NCBI GenBank assembly: GCA_009746045.1
Contig: RPFO01000888.1
Span: 1 to 28,702, forward strand
Length of the DNA stretch: 28,702 nt
DNA from: Mesostigma viride
Taxonomy: Eukaryota > Streptophyta > Mesostigmatophyceae > Mesostigmatales > Mesostigmataceae
Direction: 5' to 3'
Positions 8,638 to 18,510 of the stretch are shown here, one piece after another. How positions within the stretch are numbered: the stretch's first letter is position 1; each line of letters starts with the position of its first letter. The notes beneath the pieces were generated by a model that saw nothing but the letters and a program-made list of their open reading frames with translations, made no database searches and was not told the DNA's origin. The translations under genes were made by a program, and so were the position numbers.

Positions 8638-9330
8638 GAGGCTGTTACTAGAGATGTCGACGCAGAGTGGTTTCTCCAGCTGGTGGTGCGCGTTTCACAG
8701 GGCGCTGGAGGAGTGGCAGGGGTATGGTGTGTATGAACCAATGGACAGTGTGCCCAAGGGGGCCAAGGTACTTCCTCTCAAGATGGTGTTGTCTCACAAG
8801 GTAAAGGCTGGGGTGGAGGTATGCTATGTGAGGCCGGTGTCGCAGGAGTTTTCGGGAACCAGTGAGCTGGCCAAGGAAGAGCTGTACACCCCAGGCCTGG
8901 CGTGGGATAGCTTCAGGATTATCACCATGCTGTATCTCGGTTTCCTGGATGAGGGCAAAGACTATGGGTGTGCGTCTATTGATGTCAAGCGTGCTTTCCC
9001 TAACTCTAGCGAGGAGGTGGCGCGTGAGGTGTGGGAAGGCACGTCACCCCTGGTGGTCCAGACACCCTCGTTTTGGATGGAGGAAGTGAGGGCAGAATTC
9101 ATGGGCTTGTTGAAGGCCATAGAGGGACTGCAGAGTGCCTCGATTGTGTGGCGTATCACTTTGATGCGTGCTCTGTTTGAGCTGATGACATTCGAGGTAT
9201 CCCCGTACGACCCTTCGTTTTTGTGGCACAGACTCCCTCAGGTCCCTTGTTTGTACAATTGCATGGGGATGACCTGCGAGTGGTAGCACCCCGTGCTGTT
9301 CTGCATCAGTTCTACACCGGGAAGGGGTCT
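8561..9330 (+). pseudogene. Copia-type reverse transcriptase (RVT_2), frameshifted and truncated
   Basis: It would copy element RNA into DNA. The first frame (8561-9286) contains WWCAFHRALEEWQGYGVYEP, matching the RVT_2 entry motif, then VPKGAKVLPLKMVLSHKVKA, the catalytic segment ASIDVKRAFPN (D at 8981-8983), a LLKAIEGLQSASIVW segment matching the YGLKQAPRxW region, and SPYDPSFLW matching the SKYDPCLY region. Near 9223-9240 the sense moves to another frame, which carries VQLHGDDLRVV (DD at 9268-9273), equivalent to the YVDD box. Coding sequence ends at about 9330, where the GTGACA repeat starts. RNase H is absent. This copy is non-functional. Confidence 0.85.
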
Positions 9331-9600
9331 GTGACATTTTGTGATATTTTTTTATCACAAAATGTCACTTTTGTGACATTTTGTGATAAAAAAATGATAA
9401 AACGTGACGAAATGTGACAAAATGTGATAAAACTGTGACAAATTGTGATCGAGACATGTCATGATTGTGACAAAACGTGACAAACGTGATAAAACCAGCA
9501 TATTTTGTGATAACGTCACTATCACAAAATGTCAAAGTGTCACAAAATGTCACAAACCCACAGAAAAACAAAATGTGACAAGGTGATAAATCACAACCAC
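9331..9600. repeat. GTGACA/GTGATA-based AT-rich repeat with hairpins
   Basis: The array is built on short motifs such as GTGACAAAATGTGATAAAA, in both orientations. It opens with a perfect 16-base hairpin: GTGACATTTTGTGATA (9331-9346) pairs with TATCACAAAATGTCAC (9353-9368). Inverted copies recur near 9518-9552. No fixed period is seen, so it resembles an expanding, shuffled simple repeat and not a clean satellite. Confidence 0.75.
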
Positions 9601-10266
9601 TCAGGGGAAGTGATATATCACAAAGCACGCATAATGCACATCCGCAGCAAGGAAGTGCGTGCCGCAGCAGAGACGGAGAAGGAAAAGGCCAAGGTGGGAC
9701 ACGACAAGGTGGCAATGCCAGGAGAGACAACACACGTGTGCAGCGGTACGGGGCAAGCGTACTGAAAGGAACTGACAAAACATGCTGGAAACACTCTCAG
9801 GTGCATGATAAAATGCACCACAATGTCATGAGCCGTGGGAGACATGGTTTATTGCAAAAATATCGACTGGGATGTTAAGAAAAACACCAATATTGAACAT
9901 TCAGGGCAATGATCATCACGGTCATCAAGTGTCAACCTCCGACCCATCGCTGGCCAAGCATCCATCATGCTGATCAAAGGTAAAATCGTCAATATCTACA
10001 CTGAATCACAACACTGCATCATGCATCCATTGCTCTGAGCTCACAACACTAGTATGATAAAATGGCAACGGGGAGTGAACATATTCAGATGGCATGCAAC
10101 AACCCGATGAAATGGCACAACTGATCAAATACGAACACAAACTGTATTGATACACACACAAGGAACGGTGCACTCAAGCATGGCTGTGGGTGGTGTGCAA
10201 AATGGACACCCACAATCATCTCACAAATGCAATATAAAATCTGTTGACCGAGAAGTACAACGAGGC
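9601..10266. other. Non-coding stretch, no gene seen
   Basis: Contains a small hairpin at about 9801-9818 (GGTGCAT / ATGCACC). Open frames here are short and of simple composition. I see no supportable gene. Confidence 0.45.
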
Positions 10267-10369
10267 TCAACAGTCCTCGTCATCAAAGTCATCATCCTCA
10301 TCATCACCGAAACCATCACGAGGGCTGTCCCAGCCACCATTGCTGAAGTAACTGGATGACTCTCTAGAA
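10267..10369 (-). CDS. Possible last exon, acidic C-terminus
   Basis: On the minus strand a frame ends at TGA (10267-10269) with the tail DGFGDDEDDDFDDEDC, preceded by ESSSYFSNGGWDSPR. A pyrimidine-containing acceptor (TGATTGTTTCTAG) precedes it at about 10370, so this could be the 3' exon of a minus-strand gene. One candidate upstream exon is at about 11374-11456, with a good donor (GATG then GTGAGC), but phases were not matched across the gap. Acidic tails like this are common in nuclear and chaperone-type proteins and do not identify a family. The alternative is chance reading of a CATCAT-type simple repeat. Confidence 0.3.
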
Positions 10370-13000
10370 ACAATCACAGGACACTGTCAAGTGCTACGGC
10401 AATGTGACCATTGAAGGCTCAGAGCCTACAAAATCTGCATCCGCATGTGGCCTCTCGCCGTGTTGGACTGACGGATGTGCCCGGCCCGACTGTGTTAGGT
10501 ATATTGCCTGCATGCAAGACAAAAATACATCATCCGGCAAAGCACGCATCGGTACACACAAAAATTTGTTAGTGAGATGAACGCTACGCGCTGGACGTGC
10601 CAACAACTTTGCATGACTTCAGTTCACTTGTATGTAAGGATGCGGGGGAGATCGCAGCAGTTGCGTGGCTATCTATGAGTACCGGCCTAATTTTAGGACA
10701 AAGAAAGGTGAGATACTGGGCCAAGAGAGAGACAGGGGTGCTCGAGAAAAAAAATTGGCCATAGATGTTCACCTAAATTGTATCTACATGCCTCACAAGT
10801 TGTAGGGAACTGCACACCCAGAAATCCTGGAGTCGCAAAGGTTCCCTAACATGCCAAGAGGCCTCACAATCTACTTCATTGCAATCTCTGTATGGTTAAT
10901 ACGGCAATAAGAAAGAAACGCCTGAATAGTGCCAAGAAAATGCAAGGCCAATCAACCAACAATATGCCCCGTTACAGGTAGGATGAACTCTAACGAGGCT
11001 GAAGGCTCTACGTCTGCAGTTGACACTAGCAGGAGTCGTTCAGGGTGGGGAGCGGGGGGGAGGGAATGACAAAAAGCTGTGATCTGAGCAAAAAGGATAA
11101 ATATGCAAAGATGCTACCCATGCAAGGAAGCGAGATATAGTCCAGCAATGCCACGAATGTCAACCAAGGCTACTGGATTGCAAAAAGATTCTACCGACAG
11201 CGAAGGAATTGGGACAAATAATGCAAACTATTTGTAGCTCAGAGCATCACCAGCGGGCTACAAAAAAATCATGCACGGAAGCTGGAAGAACAAGGCCAAT
11301 GGTGGCTGACACGCACAACACGTTGATAATTTGAGGAATGAGCACTACATAAAGAATGATCACCGTTGCTCACCATCAAGAATTCGCCGCGCTGGACAGG
11401 CGACCAAGAGCTTGTCGCTGCCACATGCGATGGGGCCGCGTGCAAGTCCAACGGTATCAGGCATCACAAGTACACGCGCAAAATTGACACCACAATGGCA
11501 ACACAGATGCACACATACGAATGTATAACGACCGAAAGCATAAACAGAGAATCAGTAGGTTAAGACAAGGAAAGTGGCGCAAGAGCAGCCCATGCCATGC
11601 TCTCAATCTGAACAAGGTTATGCCCTTCATGAAAACTAAATCGGATGTCGTTTGCATAGTCTATTGACCTTGTACGAATGAGATAGTGAAACTGCTGCAG
11701 CATTCATGGCAAGCACGGCTAACTTGGCATGAAACCGAGCGGCCCATAGCAGCCTTGGCCCTAGGGCGATACGTGAGAATGCCACGTGCGTACGGCATGC
11801 ATGTTAAAGTCGATGCAAACTTATTAGAATTTCAGGCGAGGAATTCCTTGCTCACCTCAACTGGTAAAGAGTGGGCAGCTTCTGGATGTCCGAATGTGCT
11901 GTGCCTACCACTGAGCGAACAGATCGATTAAAGCTTTATTCCAGACCATGCCTATGTTTCTCCCCCGATGGCTGCTTGTAGCCTTGTCCGAGCTCGCTCC
12001 TGAATTCATTTAAGACGACGCCCTAATGGCTACATAAATCACGACGGTCATCAGTGAGCCTATGCTCCTATTCCAACCACCACGTGCGTTCATACAGAAG
12101 CGACATTGCTGGAAATCAAAAGGCACATAATCCCGCCTTGGCTGCGAGCCGATCGCAGCTCCCTTCCACCTTTCCCACCTGTGCAGCGTGGATAGATGTT
12201 CAAGTCAAGTTTTTTTTTTTTCTTAACTTCAACTTCAACGGTAACACCCGCGCAACCACTGGAATGAGGGCTCGCAATTCGCTAAGTCTCATCAACGTCG
12301 CAAAGTCTGGTAACTTGGGGTCATCGCTCTTCCTGTCATCACTCATCAGTGCCAAATACTATCGTCATCACTGTCGTCATTAGAGGCCCTTTACTATCGT
12401 CAGTCACTCGCTTTGTGACGATAACTAACGTACGGTATATTGCATCAGTCGTACTTCCCGCCCCCCCCCTGCCCACGTCCACTTTCGATTCGCCGCTACT
12501 AAATATCTTCCGAAGTAGAAGTAGTTTTCCATACATGAGGAATAACTGACTGACGAAACCAGTAAAAAGACCGACTGACATGACTCTCTAGTATCGCTTG
12601 GTTTTGACCGCTTGCTGCTGGCCTGGCATCGTAACTGTTAGCCGTACCGTTCAGACTACAGTCGACGGCGGCCCCTAGCTTGGGTCTGGAATGAATGGAC
12701 AAAATAAATCAATAATCTTTCGCAACAAGCGCAAGTCTGGAATCAACCCGTCAGGATCCTTGCGCAAAATTCAAATATTGCGCCGAAACCGATGGCGAAC
12801 GACTAGGTGCATGGACTGAGGCGCACGCAAATCCATTTGGCTACTGTAAGGCTAGGCAGTATATCCCATGGAAAGCGGGAAAATTTTTTAAATGGCGGCT
12901 ATGGCGGATTTACGATTTTCACCCGCCTAATCTTCGAGGACTGAGAAAAATTTTAGCCTATCGAAACCTCCTGCGCGAGACCTTCCTAATGAGCTCTCAT
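10370..13000. other. Long stretch with no convincing gene
   Basis: Mixed-composition DNA. A poly-T run lies at about 12210-12222 and a C9 run at about 12461-12469. A possible minus-strand exon at about 11374-11456 (ARGPIACGSDKLLVACPARR) ends in a good donor sequence. No open frame is long or well biased enough to call. Confidence 0.35.
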
Positions 13001-13700
13001 TGCGCCACCCATGCGCAGCTTTGACAGACTTATCGTCGCCCTGCCAACTGAGCCGACGCCTCGACTCCTTCTGAGGCCCAGCACTGTAAACAGGCCTTCT
13101 TTCCTCAACCGCTGGCGCAATGTTTCCCTCTTTTACCTCGCCTGCCCATGCCCGCGATTCGAGCTTTCTTGGGTCAATTCTGTGCAGTTACCAGAATTCT
13201 AGCCCCACCGCCAATGCAGCCGCCCCTTTGGCTGTTGAGTGATGTCCAACTGGCACGATGGAAAGGCCTCCATCACATTGGCGCCCTCACCAGTGGCCCA
13301 CATGTACCGACGAGACCTGCATCTCGAGCTCCTCGGCCCACACGCTGCAGCTGTCACCACGCGAGACGCCCTGAGACTCTCGGCATCATTTTCCCATGCA
13401 ATATCACGCCCTCGATTCGCAGCAAGGTCTTCACCTACCGGCTACCACCATACCGGCCATGAGCCCTCGCTGCACCACTGCACCACACGAAGTGTGCGGC
13501 CCTGAATTAAGTTAAGTACACGGCAGGACTAGGAACCCCCCGAAATTACATCAGGATCTCCAATGGCCTTGGCGTCACATCTTGCGAACGTTGTCACTGT
13601 TGGCAGTTGCCGGTTGCTGTTGGTTGTTGCATGGTGAGGGTTGCAGATGTTCTCGGAACAGCTGGTCCCATGTTGCTATGCATGCAGTTACTCTTGCCAT
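13001..13700 (+). other. Weakly coding-like stretch
   Basis: A frame at 13242-13505 (starting MSNWHDGKASITLAPSPVAH) has moderately protein-like composition, but no recognisable domain and no flanking exon signals that fit. Two other overlapping frames in the region are equally open. I cannot support a gene call. Confidence 0.2.
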
Positions 13701-13729
13701 TATGTGTGTCCATGTGCCTCCAACCATCC

Positions 13730-14280
13730 CGCCACAATGCCAGCACCCTCCACCCTGCTAACCCCCACTCGCCCCACTCCCCTGCCTGTTCCATACCCAC
13801 CCCACCCACAAAGATACATTACGGACATCCACATGCCGCTATCCATCCCCCCCTGACTACGGACCACTCTCGCCCCCACCCTGAGGTCCCCCACAACACC
13901 GTAACACCGCCCTCCTCCCCAAACCATACACTGCCCTCCTTCCCAAACCATACGCTGACCCACCCGACCATCCACCTTGAGTCCCCCTAGCCAACCTATG
14001 TGACTACCACCCTTCCGTATTACCTCCACCACATTCCACACCAACATCGCAAACCATCCACTAAACCACCCTACCGCCCCACAACGAGGTTCCCCTACAC
14101 CACTGCACCCCGCCCAGTGACCCCACCCCCCGCTGCCCTAATATACGATGACTCCACCCCACCATCCACGTGAACCATAACCAACCCCGCCCACCCCGGC
14201 CTCCGGGGCAACCAACCCCTTGTCCACTCAACCATAACTGACCCTGCTGCATAGACCATCGCCAAGCCCGCCTACGTACC
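13730..14280. repeat. C-rich, strand-asymmetric low-complexity tract
   Basis: The plus strand is dominated by CCC, CCAC and CCATCC motifs over about 550 bases with few G, so the minus strand is G-rich. Open frames on either strand are products of this composition. A shorter C-rich patch recurs at about 14585-14670. Confidence 0.6.
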
Positions 14281-14301
14281 ATTAATTAATTAATTAATTA
14301 G
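14281..14301. repeat. AATT microsatellite
   Basis: Five consecutive TTAA tetramers directly after the C-rich tract. Confidence 0.9.
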
Positions 14302-14417
14302 GAACATAACTCCGTTGGGAGTATATGTAGCACTTAGCCCTGAGAAGGGGCATATGGCCTTTAATACACTCTTGGCTACTTCTTGCGGGGGGGAATGTAA
14401 ACTGCCACCTGCTCTGG

Positions 14418-14434
14418 GTGCACGAAGTGCACCT
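14418..14434. repeat. Small inverted repeat
   Basis: GGTGCAC and GTGCACC are separated by GAA. It is a short perfect hairpin in otherwise non-coding DNA with no assigned role. Confidence 0.5.
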
Positions 14435-14743
14435 GCCCACCACTGTATTCAGGCACCTACGTACCATAGGCAAGCCACCACGGCAACCCAAGCATCCCCA
14501 CCCCTCACAAGAACCTGTGACCTACGCACGAGCTACCCACATTTACAACTGCGTTCCACAACACTAAATCATCAACCCCTACCAATGTCCCCCTTGACAC
14601 CCACCAAAGGAGGGGGAACCCCCCCCCCTTCCCCCCCCCCACCCCACCCCACCCACCCCACTACACTACATCGGACCGGTATTGTAATCTAGCGCCGCAC
14701 CGGCTGTGACTGACCTGACTGACCCCAGGTTGCGCGGTCTCCC

Positions 14744-14880
14744 AGGTGACTGTGGGAAACTGGGCTTATTCATGAGAGGGGGTGTCTAAACTGGGGTGGT
14801 TTATGTCAGAGTGGGCTGAGTGGGGGCTGTGGGAAACTGGGATTATTTATGAGTGGGCAGTGTGTGAAACTGGGATTTTT
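14744..14880. repeat. Imperfect tandem repeat (GTGGGAAACTGGG units)
   Basis: Copies of a unit containing TGTGGGAAACTGGG followed by TTATTCATGAG or TTATTTATGAG occur at about 14750, 14828 and 14864 with degenerate spacing, ending in a poly-T run at 14876-14890. Confidence 0.6.
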
Positions 14881-14906
14881 TTTTTTTTTTAATGACTGAT
14901 TGCAAT

Positions 14907-14936
14907 TTTACAACCCCCTCATGAGGGGGTTGTAAA
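14907..14936. repeat. Perfect 30-bp palindrome
   Basis: The left half TTTACAACCCCCTCA is followed immediately by its exact reverse complement TGAGGGGGTTGTAAA, with no spacer. It lies between the poly-T run and GC-richer DNA. It could be a cruciform-forming or protein-binding site, or the remnant of a foldback end. Confidence 0.9.
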
Positions 14937-15440
14937 CACTGGTATTATGAGTTTGCGGGCGGGGGAGGCCGCCTTGCTGTTCTTGAAACCCATTCAAGGA
15001 TGTTCTAGGCAACACATTGATTTTGATGTGCAACATTTCTATTGATCGAGGCTGTGAAAGGCTATGACAAATCTTGAGTGTTCAAACTTGCCTTTTTTTT
15101 TCTGCTCACAGGGAGACAAGGTGCCGGCCTCCTCGTCGTCGTCCACTTAACATCGTCATCTAGGCGCCACGGCTGCGCAGGTTTGTTTTTGTTTTCTTGA
15201 TCTATATCGAGCGCTTTCTTGTTCATGAATTGGTTTTCTAGGGTGCGGTGGCAGATGAGACAGCTGACACCAACCATCCGTTCATGTTTCTTGCGCATGT
15301 GCGTTTTTTATTGCATTCCAGGAACATTCTGAGATTTCTGTCACGCAACGACAAGCGCCAACCCTACCAGCCATTAAGAATGTACTCCAGCACGCAAAAT
15401 GTACTTCGTACCGAAGTTTGTCTTTTTATGCTGAAAATTG
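14937..15440 (+). other. Splice-like signals but no resolved gene
   Basis: Two very good plus-strand acceptors are present: a T-rich tract with CTCACAG ending at 15111, and TTGGTTTTCTAG ending at 15241. The 69-base segment 15112-15180 is followed by GTTTGT, a usable donor. The downstream frame (GAVADETADTNHPFMFLAH) is open, but phases between the segments do not join without a stop. There may be exons here of an unidentified gene, or T-rich chance matches. Confidence 0.25.
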
Positions 15441-15449
15441 TCATGCATG

Positions 15450-16210
15450 ATGTTTGCAACCAAAATAGACCTCGTACAAAGTTTGGTATCGATCGGACGT
15501 CATCTTGGTGACATTTGCTAGCAATAAAGGTACATTTTTGTCATTTTTTGTTAAATTAAATAGTAATAAATAGGAAACAGTACTAAATCACGTCAAACCA
15601 TCATGGATATTTGCAAGCAACCTAATTACCACTAGAATAGACCATGCACAAAGTTTGGGGTCAATCTGAACTCAAAATAGTGACGTTTGCTAGCATAAAT
15701 ACTGCATTTTTTGCCATTTTCAAGCATTTTGCTCAGTGTAAGCTACTAAACAATATCAAACTACGTCATAAAGCTATGAAATATTGGAAGCAACCTAAAC
15801 ACCACTAGATTAGACCATGGGCTAAGTTTGGGCTCAGTCTGACGTCAAAATAGTGACGTTTGCTAGCATAAATGGTGCATTTTTTGCCATTTTCAAGCAT
15901 TTTGCTCAGTGTAAGCTACTAAACAATATCAAACTATGTCAGAAAGCTATGAAATGTTGGAAGCAACCTAACACCCACTAGATTAGACCATGGGCCAAGT
16001 TTGGGCCCAGTAACTTTGATCTCAAAATAGTGACGTTTGCTAGCATAAATGGTGCAATTTTTGCCTTTTTCAAGCATTTTGGTAAGTATCCCTCAAACTA
16101 TGTCAGAAAACTGTGAATTGTTGTAAATAACCTGTTTGCCACTACATTAGACCATCCTCAACTTGTAAGGTCAGGCATAGGTAAAGGTAGTGACATTTGC
16201 TAGCACTATA
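15450..16210. repeat. Tandem array of about 172-bp units
   Basis: The anchor GACRTTTGCTAGCA recurs at 15510, 15682, 15854, 16032 and 16192, giving periods of 172, 172, 178 and 160. Each unit also carries a GCAAGCATTTT-like box, a GCTATGAAATGTTGG-like box, and ACTAGATTAGACCATGGGC followed by AAGTTTGGG. Copies are clearly related but diverged, and the edges fade. There is no coding potential. This is a short satellite-like array. Confidence 0.85.
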
Positions 16211-16640
16211 TACAAGCATATTATGCCTCTTTTCGCATATACACATCAAAAATAACAAGACATCATCATATCATGGCCTTAATACAAGGTGTGCAAATGC
16301 AAATCACACCAGATCGGATGACCAATGATGGGTGGCTGCATGCCATCACATCTACCAGGCTGCAGGGTGAGAGGCCACATCGCTACAAGACAGGAATCCT
16401 CGCAATTGCACAACACCGCTAGTACACTGTGCACATACCCCAAGAGGATTTGGCTACAAGCCATAAAAGTTTGGCCATGCTAACACATTCTTCATCCAAG
16501 CAAAATGCAGCCTCTCCAAACTCAACTCGTTGATTTAAATTCAGCTAGGCCAGGCGTGCATGCTCTACTTGCCGACAACCATGAGTAAACTTGTCTACCA
16601 CTTCATTCCATGCGCCGGTAGATGGCACCGTCTCATCTAC
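16211..16640. other. Non-coding stretch, no gene seen
   Basis: No frame, repeat or RNA gene is supportable here. Confidence 0.4.
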
Positions 16641-16667
16641 CAGTCATCCCCGGCTCCCATTCCGCAT

Positions 16668-16800
16668 CCTCCTCTCCCTCTCCCTCTCCCTCTTCCTCCT
16701 CCCCCTCCCCCTCCCATTCTCCCTCCCCTCTCCCTCCTCCTCCCCCTCCTCCTCCCCCTCTTTCTCCCCCTCTTTCTCTCCCTCTTCCTCCTCCTCCCCG
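16668..16800. repeat. CTCCCT-type polypyrimidine repeat
   Basis: About 130 bases of CTC, CCT and CCCTCTC on the plus strand. Read on the minus strand it encodes Glu/Gly/Lys/Arg. One minus frame (about 16644-16881, HIDDAVPAVHSDSEGG, then a Glu-rich run) could be an alternative acidic last exon of the gene at 16852-18510, with an acceptor GGAGCTAG just before it. Confidence 0.7.
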
Positions 16801-16851
16801 CCTTCACTGTCACTGTGCACAGCAGGGACGGCATCGTCTATGTGGGTGCCA

Positions 16852-18510
16852 TCACCTGCGTTCACGGTGCCAGCCTAGCTCCTGTGGAAAGAAGCGAGCG
16901 CGGCCAAATGCCTCGACTGGGTGTGGGCAGCCGCACACGAACTGCGTCACCTCCGCCAGGGCATGATAGTCCTCATACTGCCCATCAGCCCACATCGCCT
17001 TGATGAGCAGGTGACCTCCCCTTTCCTGAACCTTAGTGACCCAGCCATGGAAGCGCTCCCTCTTCCTCGCTATCCCCGGAAACAGGGCACACAGGCGCAT
17101 CCCGATAAGCGCACGTGCTCCATGCTCGGCAAAGTAGGCATTGCAGTCATCCTTTGCTGCTGCCCTGGCGGCGGTGGCAGTCTTGTAATGCTCAAAGTCA
17201 ATCTGCGGGTGCTCTTTCAACGCCGCCACCGTGGCAGCTGACAGTTTGCCGGTACTGATCAGCTCAGGCTGGTGCACCTCTGCCGTACCGCCTACTGTCC
17301 AGTGCTGCAGGTGTACATCAGAAATGGGGACCGTCATCCCTGCGCTGCCGCCACCTAATGTCACTCTAGAAAACTGGCCCGTCCACGACGGTGCGTAGTA
17401 AGGAGAGGCGACAATGCTGTCACGCTCCGTGCGATCGCCTTCCAGATCAAGGACCTTCACCAGCATGTGTGGTGCCCACGGCATTCCCTGCCCGCAGGTG
17501 ACGGCTGGCCGCTTAACAACGAGTAGGTCGCTGCGTCGTATGAGGCTTCCATTCACCTTGAAGGTGTGCCTGCCGGAAATCAGTGTGCGCAAAGCGGGCG
17601 TTGCCGTTGATGTGCTCCCTCGCGCAGCGGGCGCACATGCGCGGTTGATCTGCGCTTGAATCTCGCGGGCAGGGCAAGCGACGTGTGAGATTACTTGTTT
17701 TATGGGCAGCCTCAGTGCTCGTGTTGCCCGCGCAACCGACTGGTCGCCTGCAGATCGCAGCGGTAAGGGTACCGCCTTGTTCGCTTGCAGTTCACGCTTC
17801 TCTTTGAGCTTTTGCTCCATGATGTCGAACAGATTCTGGTTGTTGGCACGCACATCCTCCACGGACTTTGGCACCTGCTCAATCCATCCGTCCAGCAACT
17901 GCTGCTTCTCAGCGGCGACGATGTCAGGAAAAAGGCTGTGAAGGCTAGCGCAGGTACATCTCCTGGCACCGCCCTCGTCCCATTCAAAAAGCGGCACTAG
18001 ACCAGGACTTCCTTTGGGGCCCTTGCCACGCTCTATGAGGAGGCACCCATAGACAGGATCTCCCTGCGGGGTGTACCCAATGGGCGTGACCCCGTCACAA
18101 GCCTCGCCATTAGGCCCTGTGGGCTGCCACTTGTTCACCGGTGCATTTACCAACGTCTCCGATGCGGCTAGGCGCCAGCGGACATACACGGTCATATCCG
18201 GGCCCCAAAACACTTCGAGATCGAACACCTTCGAAGAGCGGTGCCTCTCCCTCTCGGCTTCGGTTGCTGGCTCATCATCCAAGTCGGCGGTGGCGCCCGC
18301 GCCCGCACCCGCGCCGGCGCCTGCGCCCCCACCCCGCCCGCGCCCGCGCGCGCCTTGGGTGGCGCCCGCGCCCGCACCCGCGCCGGCGCCTGCGCCCCCG
18401 CCCCCGCCCCCGCCTGGGCCCGCGCCCGCGCCCGCGTCTTGGGTGGCGCCCGCGCCCGCACCCGCGCCTTCTCCCCGCCCCCGCCCCGCCCGCGCCCCCG
18501 CCCGCGCCAT
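16852..18510 (-). CDS. Unidentified protein: Gly-Ala repeat N-terminus, Tudor-like C-terminus
   Basis: A 552-residue frame I do not recognise. Residues 1-75 are Gly/Ala/Arg repeats made by a GCGCCC-type minisatellite. Residues 80-552 read like real globular protein, including VFDLEVFWGPDMTVYVRWRL and GYTPQGDPVYGCLLIERG. Near the C-terminus GWVTKVQ, LLIKAMWADGQYEDY resembles a Tudor/chromo-like barrel. Two segments look alike: LHSLFPD with GWIEQV, and LCALFPG with GWVTKV, which suggests an internal duplication. The ATG at 18510 is in a fair context, but the more protein-like upstream frame starts at ATG 18607 (MSQRGRKGASTADGRWVISM) and is offset by one. A frame slip inside the GC repeat, or an intron, would join them. 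An acceptor (GTATTTCACAG) precedes this frame at about 18690. It could be a host gene or a transposon accessory protein. Confidence 0.6.
   Translation of the reverse strand: MARAGARAGRGRGEGAGAGAGATQDAGAGAGPGGGGGGGAGAGAGAGAGATQGARGRGRGGGAGAGAGAGAGATADLDDEPATEAERERHRSSKVFDLEVFWGPDMTVYVRWRLAASETLVNAPVNKWQPTGPNGEACDGVTPIGYTPQGDPVYGCLLIERGKGPKGSPGLVPLFEWDEGGARRCTCASLHSLFPDIVAAEKQQLLDGWIEQVPKSVEDVRANNQNLFDIMEQKLKEKRELQANKAVPLPLRSAGDQSVARATRALRLPIKQVISHVACPAREIQAQINRACAPAARGSTSTATPALRTLISGRHTFKVNGSLIRRSDLLVVKRPAVTCGQGMPWAPHMLVKVLDLEGDRTERDSIVASPYYAPSWTGQFSRVTLGGGSAGMTVPISDVHLQHWTVGGTAEVHQPELISTGKLSAATVAALKEHPQIDFEHYKTATAARAAAKDDCNAYFAEHGARALIGMRLCALFPGIARKRERFHGWVTKVQERGGHLLIKAMWADGQYEDYHALAEVTQFVCGCPHPVEAFGRARFFPQELGWHRERR
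18295..18510. repeat. GC-only minisatellite (GCGCCC-type)
   Basis: About 215 bases of nearly pure G and C made of GCGCCC and GCACCC units. A longer unit running CGCCTTGGGTGGCGCCCGC recurs, so there are two periodicities. All three minus frames stay open (Gly-Ala, Arg-Gly or Arg-Ala repeats), which makes the reading frame here uncertain. Confidence 0.85.

Larger units (their letters stand above)
4348..9330 (+). mobile_element. Decayed Copia-like LTR retrotransposon, 3' truncated
   Basis: The order is putative LTR, Gag with zinc knuckles, in-frame UGA, integrase, retropepsin-like domain, and Copia-type reverse transcriptase truncated just past its DD box. Integrase upstream of reverse transcriptase is the Copia arrangement. 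The frame changes near 8194-8306, 8560-8637 and 9220-9286, so this copy cannot be autonomous. RNase H and the 3' LTR are missing: the coding sequence runs straight into an AT-rich GTGACA repeat at 9331. Confidence 0.85.

Noticed and set aside
9343-9347. GTGAC-type sequence near 9331 as the 3' target duplication of the retroelement
   Set aside because: GTGAC is the core of the local repeat, so the match to the 5' flank (4343-4347) is not informative, and no 3' LTR precedes it.
9331-9600. CRISPR-like spaced repeats
   Set aside because: Copies are irregular, in both orientations and without constant spacers, and the context is eukaryotic.
16560-17003. Plus-strand open frame with Leu/Pro-rich stretch
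   Set aside because: Product of the CTCCCT repeat and antisense to the better minus-strand gene.
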